Positions 13,201-25,551 of a DNA stretch of 64,000 nt are shown piece by piece (positions within the stretch are counted from its first letter, which is position 1; every line of letters begins with the position of its first letter). Position numbers and translations under genes: made by a program. The notes below the pieces were generated by a model, which was given only the letters and a program-made list of their open reading frames with translations, was not told where the DNA came from and made no database searches. Source of the stretch: Kalmusia sp. IMI 367209 (lineage: Eukaryota; Ascomycota; Dothideomycetes; Pleosporales; Didymosphaeriaceae); NCBI GenBank assembly GCA_027946365.1, contig JAPEUQ010000011.1, forward strand, positions 992,001 through 1,056,000. The letters run 5' to 3'.

Positions 13201-16200
13201 CGCGCTGAGCTTCGGTGCTACTATCAATGTTAACTGATTCCGGCAGCTTATCGTCTTTGCTCCATGGTGCGGTATCGGACGGATCAGGATTAGGCAGGGA
13301 TCCGATCTTGGTGAGCCCCCAGAAGATGGGATATCTAGCGAAGGAACGCTTGCCATACTTCTTGGACACACCGACGGCACCGAATCCGCGTTGGTGAATG
13401 CGGAGATAGCTTGCACCTGCGTGGAGCATATTGAATACCTCACCGAATTGGACGTATTTGTGAACGATTTCCTTTTTGAGATTGAAGACTCTGCAGATTT
13501 CATCGAGATCCTGAGGACGTTTGATTGACCATAAACCCTGGAATTCGGCATTGTGAAGCGACAAGCAACACGGTGGTGCATATGGTAGCATATAGAGTGG
13601 AGCAAGCGTGCCGTGGTAGTCGTTGATGTGATAGAGATCAATCTCCGGGAAGCGTCTCATTGCCTCAGCGATACATTGGTTCCAGGCGGAGTAGTACACA
13701 GCGCTATCCAGGTCATCCATGCGAGCTGGGTATGGCTCGTTTTTCGTCTGCGCACGGAAGACCGGCGCATCCAAGAGGACGAAGGTGATGTTCTGGAATC
13801 GATGGTATTGAACATTGATACTGTATAACTGGCCGAGGATGGTGATCTGCATTGGTTCGGCGACCTGATCGACTGGATAATCAATCCCACCAACGCATGG
13901 AACGACCCAGATAAGGTTCTGATGCTGGAGATTTTTGCCCATCAGCGAAGCCATGACACCCAGGCCGCCAATCTTGACTTTGACCCTCCAATCCTCGATC
14001 TCATATTCCATGGTTGCAATGAGAACAGTCCGACGATAGTCATCATTTTCTATCACGAAGCCTTCTTGTCTTTGAGGATTTGACAGTGTTGTCGGTTGAG
14101 TCTTCGGTGTCCATGGCATGAAATCGTTGGCTCGTTGCAAAAAGCGCCCACTGGAAAAAGGTAGTCCAGTCATGATCACGGATCGCTTCTCGGACATGCC
14201 CCGTTGGTTGAACTTGACATGATAAAATGATTTCAAGAAGAGCCAGATGGCAAGTGAGCCTGTGCTTAGTGGGATGAGTGCGAGAAGCAGGGAAATAGCC
14301 AGTTGCCTCCAGGCCGATCCAACCGGTTGATATGAATAGCGCATATCTCCATCGTTGGCAATCAGCTTGACTCCGACATACGGCATCCCTGGGTTAGTGA
14401 TGTTGATTACGTTCTTTCCCAGGCTGGTTGGGGGTAGCCAATCTAGGATCCCGTCGTGATCGACGTCCCCGTATAACTTTGACTTGTCTGGCTGACCGTC
14501 TGGATTGATACCCCACGTACTGAGAATGACGCTTGTAGGATACTCGGTCATTATATCGAAGTGCCACTGACCAGTACCTGTATCGTGCATTTTGTCGGGA
14601 AGACCTGAGTCGAAGCCGTACAGGTTCCAGTCTCCAGTTGCGTGCCTAAATTTGAGTACACAAGTCAGTAGCCGCTCCTAACAAAGAAGTATGTTCGGAC
14701 AAGGGGGATGGAGGGAAAGGGTGAAAGGAGATGTCCAGGATTACAGCCCCACATCAAAATTTTGGAGACTGTATTGTGTATACGATGCCGATCCGGCACA
14801 CAACAAGCCTTCGAAGTTTCGATCGAGTACTGTAGGTTTGCTTGCAATACGTACATGTGCGGCCACCGACGAGGGGTATCGACATCGACATCGCCATGTT
14901 GAACATGCTCCATGCTTCCCGCCATCTCGCTCCAATAGCGGATCTCGATGTGTTCACCCTTCCATGCTTGATCTTTCGTACCAGACCAAGACTTCTCAGG
15001 GATAGTAGCATTGGCAGAGGTATAGTCACGCCATTCACTCCAGGATGCACCCCAATTGAGAGTGTATTGCCATTTATCTGCTCCGGACGCCTTATGTGAA
15101 ATAGCGAGGGCTCCTGTTTCCGCGTCACGTCGGAGCAGAGACGAGGAGTAGTTCGCTGTCGCAGGGAAGACCATGGGGTTGTCAAGTTCGCCAACGCGGA
15201 ACATGAAGTGATCCACAGCTTGAGTATAGAGGTTGGTGCTCTCTGTAGAGAGATTGTTTAACGTATAAACGTGGATGCCATCGTAAACGTTTTCGAGATC
15301 TCCCTTCATCACCCAAGCTGTGCCAATTTGGCCGACGTATTGCTGATCAGTCTCCACTGAGACGGTTGAACACGTCACGCTAGATGCGTTGAGTCGAGCT
15401 ATATCACCGTTTCGGGTCGTTGACCGAACGGAGAAGTTCTTTTTGGCTATGTCGCAGTTCATCTCACTTGAGAAATGAACCTCAATAGGAATTGTTTGCG
15501 GTTCACCATCCGTAGTCATATTGGATGGTAGTCGAGCATCGTGTCCAGGAACAACACGGGTGATAGTCGGGCGAGGCTCGGCAAATTTGTCCTTTGGTAC
15601 AAAGAGTTTATAGCTCCACGGTTGCATCTCAATACTACCAAGGCAGCCATTAGGCTCGGTGGAGTTCTCGATTCCCAGCTTAGCAGCTGAGGTCCCCAGT
15701 GTGAATTCCTCGTATGGAAAGAATAAACTCTTGACCGTGGTGCCGTCGGAAAATGGAGCAAGGAGGCCTTCAGTCTCATTCGCACAGTTGAATGTATAGT
15801 TGACAGTCTTGTTTTCATTCGAATAGATGAACCATACACCTTGGTTTCCTAGCTCACCTGCTTCTGAGAAGTTTTGAACTTGAGGGAAAGCTCCCCGATA
15901 GACGCTCCAAATTCCGGTCGGCGAAGGCAGCCCCATGCTACCATGAAGGTATATATTGTAGGTCTGGCTGGATAGGGTCTCCAAGTAAGCGCCATCGTTT
16001 AGCACCGTGTACTGTTCTCGAAGCTCGTAGTGTCTTTTGAGGATGTTGCGCATGAAGTGAGACGGGTCGCGATGGTCCAGGCTGACGGAATCGTCCTCAC
16101 ACCCACGGAGCGCTTTATCAAAGGGCATGTCTACGTAGACTTCTTCACCAAGCTTGTAGCAACCATGCATCTGCCATGCACGTTGCGAGGCCATAGGTGT

Positions 16201-17879
16201 TCGGCCAAAAACGTAATCACTGGCCTGATTCTCTAAGATGTAGGATTCTTGCTCTTCACCCCAGAGTTGGAACGGTGCACCGGGCATCAACAAGTTGGCG
16301 ATGGCTAGTCCTAAAAGATGGCGTTGTGTTCCGTTGGCGAGAGCTGGCCATCTGAAGACGTCCTGGTTGGTCATACCCCACAAAAATCGCGGATCAAATT
16401 CGCCGGTGTACGCATTTCCCATGTCGGTGTGCAAGAGCAGGTCATGCCAAATCTCGACAAAGTCGACACCTTCTAGACCAATGGCGCCATCTAGACCAAG
16501 GAATCTAGTCATTGCACCGTAGAATGGATAATGAAACGCATCGCCGTCTAGGGCAACAGATCCAAATTCGCGAAGATAGTTTTTGTCGTTTTGGGGGTTG
16601 ATGGCTGCCACGGCGTGGGTGTGGTTGTCGAAATGCATATCAGGTTGCTTTCCCCGGCCAATGAGTAAAGAGGCGTACGGAATCTTACTAACGACTTCAC
16701 CGACGATGAGGAAATTGTTTTTACCGTACTGCTTCGCACATTGTCTTTGGTAGTCGGAGAATTTGGCGTGAACATCAACTGGAGTCTGAGCAGCCTTGTC
16801 CATTCTGAATCCATCTAGATCGAGCATCGCGATTTGCATGCACGAGAAATGGTTGATCTTGTCGAGTACATCGTTACGCCAGGTGCGCAGTCGATCTTGC
16901 ACGCCAGCAAATTTCGCGAGTTGAGTTTCCCAGACTGGAACTTCACCTACGCCCTTCATGTCGCCATACTATTACAGATAAGCATATGAACGAGGGATAA
17001 TTGTGCGAAAGTCTAACCTGATCGAATTCGCTGTCCCTGCAAGGCCTGCTCATTGCGTCCAGAACTGATTGGTTACTAAGGGGGTAACCATCCGCTCCCC
17101 ACATACGCGGATAGTCGCACGTCGCATTCATGTTGTTTCCTATGGTAAAGTCGTGATAATGTCGGGATGACTTGTACCGAACATCGTACTCGCTCCACTT
17201 GAATGGTGCGCTGACATTCTCACTTCCAGCCCATTGGAGCAAGTCGCCCATCGTTCCGAGTGTATTGTCCATGACGGCATACATGCCTCGACGGTGTAGC
17301 TCGGAAATTAGAGCCCTCCAGTCTTCAATTTTACCGTGATGATGGTCAAGGAGCGTGAAGTCAAGAGCACCAAACCCATCACTACTCCACGGCATATTGA
17401 TGAAAGGAGTACCAGAGAAATAAACAGCCTGCAGAGGGTTAGCGCAGTTTAGCAAAATGAACCTTAAAAGAGTACCTTAATTCCCATGCCCTGTATGTAG
17501 TCCTAAGGAGAGAGTAAGTGGATGTCTCAAAAGTTGTTGGAACTGTGATCTATCTCACAAGATTATTCATCATCCCTTTAGCATCTCCGCCAAATCGGAA
17601 CTGATTGCTTGTCCAATCATGTTCGAAGGTGGTCCCATTTGCATCATTATTTGTAGGATCACCGTCAACATATCGGTCCAAAGTGAGGACGTAGAAAGGG
17701 AAGCGCCAACTCTTTGGCGATGGATGAAATGTGTGATTCTCCCACTCTCCCCAGTAGTGAAGCGGGTCGGTTGCAGTCTTGTTCAGATTCAAGTTCCAGC
17801 CATCATGGGCAGGGTCATAGCGCAGTGCAAAAGCAGAGAGACAGAGACAGAACAGAGACAGAAGTTTGCGAGCAAACAT
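10248..17879 (-). CDS. ags1: Cell-wall alpha-1,3-glucan synthase
   Basis: Makes the alpha-1,3-glucan layer of the fungal wall at the plasma membrane. Six exons, in transcript order: 17879-17559, 17502-17476 (27 nt), 17428-17018, 16968-14855, 14645-13148 and 13100-10248. The product is 2407 aa, the usual size for the family. A signal peptide (about 1-19) leads into an extracellular GH13 amylase-like domain with DGFRMDK (nucleophile Asp) and a downstream IVGEVV Glu. A membrane segment lies near 1060-1085. A cytosolic GT5 glycogen-synthase-like domain follows (about 1180-1680, VKIGGLGVM at its start), then a Ser-rich linker, then a multi-membrane-span domain from about 1980 to the end. Intron 4 is long (209 bp), and its GTACGT donor restores the frame. 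Intron 3 uses a weaker GTTAGA donor. All domains are intact. Confidence 0.96.
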
Positions 17880-20800
17880 TGCCGCTGAGTCGGTACTCGA
17901 TCTACGAGGAAAGATAGCAGAACGAGAGTGGAAGACGTGCTTGGCCTGGGCATCTTGATAGCCAACACGGTCTTATGCACCGATGAAAAGTCTCGACGCA
18001 GTCCATCAAAGCTTTCACGTGCGTACACGGTGGGACAACTGCCCTGCATGAGTATGCACATCGTCAGGGTTATCCCAATCTCGATGAAAGAAACACATCC
18101 CGAAAAGGAAATACAGCCATCGGTTGAGGTCAAGATATTAAAGCGGCCTCGAACACGCGGGAGACAGTGGACCACGCCCACGCGAAGAATGAACGGTGCG
18201 CCCCTGACAGTTGACAGTGGCACCCGTTCATTGACGCGTCCTTGCCACGCCGTTGTGGGCCAGGTGTGCAACTGTCGTCCTGTTGAGGTCAACGCCACGG
18301 ACAAAGTTCTGCTTTCGAGTGGGAGTTATTGGATAGGAGATTGAAATCGACCCAATATGCAGCGCGGAAGTTAGGAGCGAAGACGTTGGGCGATTTAGCA
18401 TATCACGTTTCATGAGGAAATGATCCGCACTTGCAGTATGAAGATGGTGGTGCAAGAATATCTCCGACCAGGGACATGGCGCAGGAGCAATTAAGCTTAA
18501 CAAAGGCGAAAGTGTGGAACCGAAACACTCTTCCTTGTGGGTGGCCACTCGGAAGGCCTTGTCAGTCCTGTCACGGCTTGGCTGATGTGTGGTGGACGTG
18601 TCGGGTAAATTTACGGCGGCTTCCAAAAGATTTCCATGTCGGCGTTCAGGGCTCCGATGCTGGAGAGCCGCAACTGGCCATCCGTAATCTATCCCCCGGC
18701 TAGCCTCGTCCAACATTTTCGGGATATCGAATGAACCGGATGCTTTTCCCTTCGAAATAATTTTTGCTGAGTATGATATCAGTGGCTGGGTGTAATTTAG
18801 GAAGGCGACATAGAGCATCATATTTCGTGCGACATTCCCTTCTAGACCGGCCCCACATGAAAGCTGTTCCTACAGTAGCACCAGGCCGTCTTGTCCATCG
18901 CGAGCTCACCGTTGGCGCCGCCGTTTCCGCTCCTACGCCGGCCGGTACGACCCGCTGCTAGGTACGTCAATGACGGGAGCGTTCATCAGGACAAGTCCAC
19001 TTATAAACCCAGTGCATGCTTGTGAGGTCCAATGATTGCCGTTCGATGAGATTTTCGTCGGCTTGTTGAGAGATAACTTTGCGTACAAGAGCGAACCTGC
19101 AGTATTCATCGTAGCGCAACGATCGCTATCTCGGAAATTTGCTGATAAGACGCGAACTTACTAGGGTTCCAACTCGCTATGCTTTCCCAGTCTACTTTGA
19201 TTGATCTGTGATCTGCAAATGGAGTCTTGAAGTAGGATTTGGTCAAACTTTGAACCCCGGGAGTACACAGATGCACACGAGTTACTAGCCTCGTGAACCA
19301 TGACGATATGGCGAATTGAACGAGAGCGAGACAGCAGGCAACGTTTTTGACGGGAGAGGGGATCCGATCACAGGAAACGAGGAAACGCTGCAAGGAACAG
19401 GATAACGCTCATAAGAACGATGAAGAGGTCGACCAGTGTGAACGGTACACAACTCCGGAGCCTCACATGAACCCAGGATTTTGCGCTCCTAATGCCTGTA
19501 TATAGTCCTTCTTGAAAGCGGAATCGCTTCGGTTGTATCCCTTCGTACGACAGAGGGCAAGGTTGTCTATGGTCGATCGTGTTTCGGTATGACTGTTGTA
19601 CTTGACCATTGACTCTGGATCAAAAGTGAAGGTCGAAGAACGGCATCTGCGTTTCGCCAAGAACCGGGATTACTTTGGTACGGTATTGGGGTTGGCAGCG
19701 CTGTGAAACTACGGGATTTTTGGCTGTCATTGTAACTCCAATGAAGAGCCAGGGTCAGAAAACATGGCCGAGATCCGGGCAATAATTCGGCAAAGGTGCC
19801 GTCTACATTACCATACTGCATGCATCGCTTGTATTGCAGATATGATCAAAGCCGTTGCCAAGCTGCCACCCAAGATGGATAGATCGAATGCCCCGTGAAA
19901 TAAACACAACAATCGCGCCTATCAGCATCGACGTATTATGTAGTGCCCAAGGCGGTTCATGTACCCCACAGAGAGGTGCTGATCTACATCTTAGCCATTA
20001 GTAATGTGCGCAGTTGGTGCAATTCGAACTCCTAGAGACGGCAGACTACGACAGACTAGTCATCGCTGCTATGCAGAATCTTCCGTCTAAAGCCACGACG
20101 GCGCGACAGATACTTGCAGATCATGGAGGCTGTGTTTCAGCACTTGAATAAAATTTATAAGTCCTCCGAAGCCTAAAAAAATCTCGAAGGACCGATCCAC
20201 CGTGAAAATTTATATCTCCCAAGCCGTGGTGATGGCGGCTCATCACGAAACCTCCCGGTTGGAAGGAGCAATCGTGGTGCGGATTATTTGCCATACTCTT
20301 GGCCTGCAGCGTCCAGAGAGCTAGAGGCTAGCCACCGCGGTTGTCGCCGGCGAGGCAGTCCGTTTCGAAAAAGGCAGCGGTCCCAAGGCTCAATATTCAT
20401 ATGATTCGGTGGGACAGTTTGACGCGTTCAGCGCGGAGGTAGGCGTGGTGTGGGGCGGCTATGAAGGGTACTGGCGCGAAGGAGAAGTATCATGGTGCTG
20501 CTGCTATCTGCATATGGAGGTCAGAGGGGTCATAATTAGAGGCGAGGCGATGGAGCGATGTGGTGTATGTGGATACGAGTTGTCCGCGAGGCAGGGCACA
20601 TTCCTCAACCGCGGCCGATGACTAAGCGAACCACCCATGCATCATCGAACCTACATTAGAATACGTTTCTATTTTCATCACATACCTTAAGCTGGCCTGC
20701 GTTACTCGTCTGTCTTCGAACAATGCAATGCAGAAGAACAGATCCTTTCTCAATTCGGTACTTGAATTGCCCGCTCCGGCTTTGTCTAGAAAATAGCTCC

Positions 20801-21295
20801 GTTAAGTCCACTCGGATGTCACAATACGATTGCTGACAAGCTCCTCGTCTTGAAGCAACGCCCGACAAACCGAGACCCCTCTCACAAGCTGTATTGAAGC
20901 TAAGATCCTGCCTCTACGCTTACTGATCAGTACTTTCGTACAACGCCGCTGGACATCATGTCCACTCAGGTACAGAGTATCTCGATACGCAGAGGTCATT
21001 GTCGTACATACACAAAATATGTGGCTTTGGCTGCGAATGGCTGCGATGTGTGGATTTCGAGTCGCTTCGGAGTTTGGCTAACACACCGGTCCACCAGTCT
21101 CGTTAAGCTCATAGCACCCGGAATGCTTGCCTGGCGAGCGCGTCTAACTCCTTTGGTCATCCAACACTCAGCGGACAACGCCTTGCAGTAGCAACGCAGT
21201 ATATAAAGTTATAGATGCTCCCCCAAAAAAAAATCAGGCATACACGCTAAACCTGCAAACTACTAAGCTATATTTCGATCGCTTGGAACGACATC
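17880..21295. promoter_or_regulatory. 3.4 kb divergent intergenic region upstream of the glucan synthase and dehydrogenase genes
   Basis: No open frame here encodes a recognisable protein. The longest one (minus strand, 18228-18821) has no domain and overlaps what must be glucan synthase promoter. The region separates two divergent genes, so it holds both promoters. It is long compared with the other spacers in the window, which fits a heavily regulated cell-wall gene, but no specific operator could be identified. An A/T-rich patch lies near 20140-20215. Confidence 0.4.
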
Positions 21296-22164
21296 ATGTC
21301 CGCTAGCAAGCAAATCATCCTCATCACAGGTTCGTGGCTTTGTACATCAAATACAGCACAGACTAACGTCTACAGGTGCCAGCTCCGGAATCGGACTCGG
21401 TGAGCAACCTCAAGCTATGTTAATGCTAGTAAGGTGTCTACTAATCGCTCACCAAACATCCAGATACTGCATATTACCTCACGGCCAAAATAGCCAGCAA
21501 CCATGTTATAATGGGCGTGCGGAACCCAGAAAAGGGACAAAAGGCTCTGGATCAAGTCCAAGCCCGCAAACCCCAGGGTACGCTCAGCCTACTCACACTC
21601 GACGTGTCAGACGACGCCTCTATCCACGCTGCAGCCAAAAAGCTTGAAGCAGACTACGGCCGAGTCGACGTTCTCATCAACAACGCTGGCAACCAGATCC
21701 AAAGCAAATTTCCAACTCGCGAAGAGCTTCGTACAAGTTTCGAGACCAACGTCTACGGCCCCACAATCCTAACTCAGGTCCTCACTCCTCTCATCCTTGC
21801 TTCTAAAACGAAGCAGATCATCAATGTATCTTCAGAGTTGGGAAGCATAACTGAGCGTTTGGTTCCGAACCATCAGACCTATCACAACCCGATGACGGCT
21901 TATCGCATGACCAAGTCGGCGCTAAATATGCTCACTGCGTGCCAGTATCATGATCTGAAGGACTACGGCGTCAAGGTTTGGAGCTTCTGTCCTGGATTTG
22001 TCATCACCGATCTTGCGGGCCCCGAGTACAGACAGAGGAGAGCTGCTTTGGGTGCCGAGAGTTCGGAGACGAGTGCACAAGCAATTCTGGACATTGTTGA
22101 AGGGAAGAGAGATGCAGAGGCGGGCACATTCATTGGTCGTTATGGAGCTCAGCTTCGGTGGTAG
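21296..22164 (+). CDS. Short-chain dehydrogenase/reductase
   Basis: NAD(P)-dependent oxidoreductase of the classical SDR family; substrate unknown. Exons are 21296-21329, 21376-21399 (24 nt) and 21464-22164, giving 252 aa. The splicing is supported because it rebuilds the dinucleotide-binding motif TGASSGIG at about residues 11-18 directly behind ATG. Further family marks are the NNAG motif (about 87-90), a Ser in INVSSELG and the catalytic YRMTK (YxxxK). The PGFVITDLAG segment follows. The exon 1 donor is GTTCGT and the exon 2 donor GTGAGC. It is not obviously linked to the neighbouring genes by function. Confidence 0.9.
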
Positions 22165-22597
22165 GTGCAAAGCATTAGGTTCATTGAACGGGTAGTGATG
22201 TGGACCTAAATTTACTTTTGAGACAGGCGAGTGGTAGAAGGTTAGTACACTAATACTAAATACTTATGTTACTTAAGCTTGCCAGCTCGTGAATCGTTCT
22301 CGGTTACCTGTTCGCAGTGTTCGAGCAGCTTACAAACCCCGCCCTCATACTAGCGCATACACATGCGGCGCGTTCCTGGCCACGTGGGCGTCCTCATCAC
22401 TCCACGCCCGTTGCAACCTATTCCGGAGCCTTCCCATTTCACAGACTCATCCGACGCTGTCTTGCGAATATTGACAGACGCGGGCCATAGTAGAATTTCA
22501 ACGTCAACTGGAGCTTAGAAATGAGCCAATGAGCGTCCATCGCCAATGCATGTGCCTATGATCAGCGCGGGGATGCACGGATGACTTCATTTCCTGC
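22165..22597. other. Intergenic region
   Basis: Spacer of about 430 bp between the dehydrogenase and the phosphodiesterase gene, both on the plus strand. It holds the 3' UTR of the first and the promoter of the second. No gene or structured element was recognised. Confidence 0.4.
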
Positions 22598-22729
22598 ATG
22601 AGCAGGACGGAACTGGGAGCAATGCTGCAAGGTGTATTTAGATCGCGGCTCGTGCTCCCAGGAATTACTATCGGCGTATTGAGCATCTCGATCATCTTCT
22701 TGAGCCTCAAATTTGGAGGACCAGACACC

Positions 22730-23973
22730 ATGCTGAGCAAGCTAGTGAGTTCTCGCGACATAGTTCCACGCAAAGCGCGTATACTAACTTTGGTATAGGT
22801 ACCCGCGAGCCTCGTGCTCCTTGCGCGTAGGAACTCCTTTCCCAACGTTTCCCAAGGAGCATACTAACAGTCCCAGACAGCACCTCCGCTTCGTTCAACT
22901 CCACCCTCCGCATGAACCACATCCAAGTCATCGGCACGCACAACTCTTATCATCGTGAAATCTCTCTAGCCGAGCGCCAAATCTTCGAAAAATATATGCC
23001 CTTCCCAGAAAATTACTACTACTCGCATTCCTCCCTTCCCAACCAGCTCACTTACCAGTCCGTCCGCTCGCTCGAACTCGACCTGCACTCTGACGAAAAA
23101 GGCGGCCTGTACTATCCGCCGCTCATCTGGACGCTATCAAACCTGACAAATGCGACAACCCCGTTTGACGGCAGTGTGCTACTCAAGCCAGGTATCAAGG
23201 TCTTCCACGTCACGGATCTAGATCCGAATGCCGTGTGCCACACCTTCGTGGAGTGCCTGACGCAATTGAAGAACTGGTCGGACGCAAATCCTCGACACGT
23301 GCCCATCCTCATAGACCTAGAGCTCAAAACCGATGCGCCGGCCTGCGCTGCAGGCGGAGTATGTCCTGGAGAAGCCACGAACTGGACACTTGCTCGCCTG
23401 CTCAACGTCGACGGCGAAATTCTATCCGTGCTGCCCCGCGAGCAGCTCATTGTACCAGACGATATTCGTGTCGGCAACTCGACTTTGGAAGAAAGTGTCC
23501 TGCAGCATGGATGGCCGCTCTTGGACTCCGTGCGTGGCCGCTTTATGTTCTTCTTCGACAACGACCCATCCACGGACCCCTCCAGCCCGGCAAAATTGTA
23601 CACCGCGAATGGGCACGAGTCGCTGCAGAATCGCACCGTTTTTACTAATGGCGTGGAAGGCGAGCCCGCGGCTGCGTTCATCAAGCACAACAACCCTATT
23701 GGCGATAATATCGCGGACATACAGAGACAGGTAAAGAAAGGGTATATTGTGCGGACACGCGCTGATGAGCCGATTACCACGGTATTGAGTAGGAATGCTA
23801 CGATGAGGGACAGTGCATTTGAGAGTGGGGCGCAGATTGTGAGTACGGATTTTCCCGTATACGGGATGGCGGCGAGATGGGATTGGGATTATGTGGCGAG
23901 TTTAGAGGGGAGGGTGGCGCGGTGTAACCCGGTGGTTGCGCCAGAAGACTGCACTGATGAGTATCTGGAGTGA
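22730..23973 (+). CDS. Secreted or membrane-anchored Ca2+-dependent PI-PLC-like phosphodiesterase
   Basis: TIM-barrel PLC-like phosphodiesterase. The spliced frame has exons 22730-22744, 22799-22826 (28 nt) and 22877-23973, giving 379 aa. The mature part begins with the family signature GTHNSYH (first catalytic His) and has a second His in KVFHVTDLD, as in the Ca2+-dependent C1-type phosphoinositide PLC-like family. With the 22730 ATG the N-terminus (MLSKL plus PASLVLLA) is a short signal peptide. An in-frame ATG at 22598 would add 44 residues with a stronger hydrophobic segment, giving a type II anchor and 423 aa; the sequence alone does not decide. Several N-glycosylation sequons fit an extracellular location. 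Its true substrate is unknown. Confidence 0.8.
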
Positions 23974-24186
23974 AATCAAATAGAAGAGGAAATAGTAGGT
24001 TGACGATGCAAAAATATACGTGCCAGTATGCTGATAGACTTTAGCTGTGATTTCCTTCTATGATTATCTCTAGTAATGCACATGATATTCGAGATGGCAA
24101 GACCAAGCAAAACCAATCGTTGTATGTTTCTCGCCTTAGCTTAAATCATCGACACCATGTCTGATCACCGAGGAGCCGCAGATGCT

Positions 24187-25551
24187 CTACCAAGACGGTA
24201 ACGCCATTTGACTTCCACCTAAAAGAGTCCGAGGCCGCTGCGCCTCTTCGCCAGCATCAAAATTCTCATCGTACCTTTCCACAGACACGTGCCTTTCGCT
24301 CTCAGCAGGGCTAGATCTCAGCTCGCTCATCCTTCGCCATTCTGACTCGTCCATTCCCAGTTTCTCCGCTTCCTTCTGGACGATACGCTTACTGATTAAC
24401 GAACTGAAGTTGGCTTCCATTCCCCCCTCGGATATGATTTTTGTCGGAGGCATCCTGACTCCATACGGCGCTTCATCCCACATTACCTCGTATAATATGG
24501 CCCTCTCTATATCTTCGTATCTGCCGAAAAAATCCTTTTCTACATCATCTTCATACAAGCGGACGACACATCGCAACTGTTCCTTGGAGAAAGGGCAACC
24601 CGCGGCATAATCGAACCTTGAGGTCGAAGACCGAACATCCGGTTCCCTGAATGGATACTGTACCATAGTCTTAGATACCACATCCTGCACACTTATGTGC
24701 GTATGCCTGAGATGCGAAACCAGAACAAATCGTTGCAGATCCGGAAATGCGCCAGCCACCTGCAGCCGGAGCAGATGAAGGAACATATTCTTTGTCGATA
24801 GGGTCATCTTTCCACGTCTATCAGACACCGCACAGTCGCTTGCTTTCGTCGGAACACCTAGATGGCTTTCCATATTGAGAGGAGCTTGAACTTTAATCGC
24901 TGCACGGCGAAGCTTCGTCGTTGGTTGGTCGCTTTTTCCTTGGACTTCTAAACAGCGAAAAAGGTCGCGGCAGATGCTAGATAATCGTAAATACAAGGTT
25001 TCAAGTCGGGGAAGCATGTCGCTGATCGCATGGCACACGTGTGCATCCACTGCACTCTCTTTCGTCTCCCAAATTCCGTCAACGCCAACCGTATCCAGTT
25101 CCAGATTGACAACGCTTTGAGGTAGCGCCTTTAGTATCATCGTAAGCGCATGCGCTGGCATTAAGCATCTCCGATCCACGCGGTTCTCGTCCAGGGAAAT
25201 CGAAAAAGTGCTCAGATTAGGCAGGCTGGATAGACAAATACGAAGTCCCTCCAGCTGATCGTATGCTCTACCCATTCGGACTTTAAAGGCATTCAACTGC
25301 GAATTCTGCGGCATCAGGCGGATGGACTTTACGGCGTCGTTGCCAACGTTGCCGGCGACAAAGCGTAGGACCTGAGATTGCTTATTGAGCTTCCATTGTA
25401 GGCAAACGTGGGAGGTGAAGGCTTGACGGGCTGGGTCATGGATCCTTTTGCAGGTCTGTGAGAGTGCAGAGATAGATTTGAGAAAGTCGTCGTAGAGTAG
25501 ATCGATAATTGTTTGGAGTACTTCGTTGGGTAGGTCGGTAATGAGCGCCAT
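24187..25551 (-). CDS. F-box domain protein
   Basis: Uninterrupted 454-codon frame starting at an ATG. An F-box-like start (ITDLPNEVLQTIIDLLY, residues about 4-20, followed by SALSQTCKRIHDPAR) is the standard Skp1-binding fold of SCF ubiquitin-ligase adaptors. The following segment contains leucine-rich stretches (for example LEGLRICLSSLPNLSTFSIS) that suggest an irregular LRR-like substrate-recognition region. The C-terminal part, from about residue 340, is charged. Such F-box genes are expanded in Pezizomycotina and fast-evolving, so the target cannot be guessed. It converges with the phosphodiesterase gene about 210 bp away. Confidence 0.75.
   Translation of the reverse strand: MALITDLPNEVLQTIIDLLYDDFLKSISALSQTCKRIHDPARQAFTSHVCLQWKLNKQSQVLRFVAGNVGNDAVKSIRLMPQNSQLNAFKVRMGRAYDQLEGLRICLSSLPNLSTFSISLDENRVDRRCLMPAHALTMILKALPQSVVNLELDTVGVDGIWETKESAVDAHVCHAISDMLPRLETLYLRLSSICRDLFRCLEVQGKSDQPTTKLRRAAIKVQAPLNMESHLGVPTKASDCAVSDRRGKMTLSTKNMFLHLLRLQVAGAFPDLQRFVLVSHLRHTHISVQDVVSKTMVQYPFREPDVRSSTSRFDYAAGCPFSKEQLRCVVRLYEDDVEKDFFGRYEDIERAILYEVMWDEAPYGVRMPPTKIISEGGMEANFSSLISKRIVQKEAEKLGMDESEWRRMSELRSSPAESERHVSVERYDENFDAGEEAQRPRTLLGGSQMALPSW

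Noticed and set aside
18228..18821. 197-codon minus-strand frame upstream of the glucan synthase
   Set aside because: No domain, no supporting splice sites, composition unlike the surrounding genes, and it overlaps promoter sequence.
20000..20060. TTCGAA-containing stretch that resembled a tRNA T arm on the minus strand
   Set aside because: No pairing T stem, acceptor stem or A box could be built around it.
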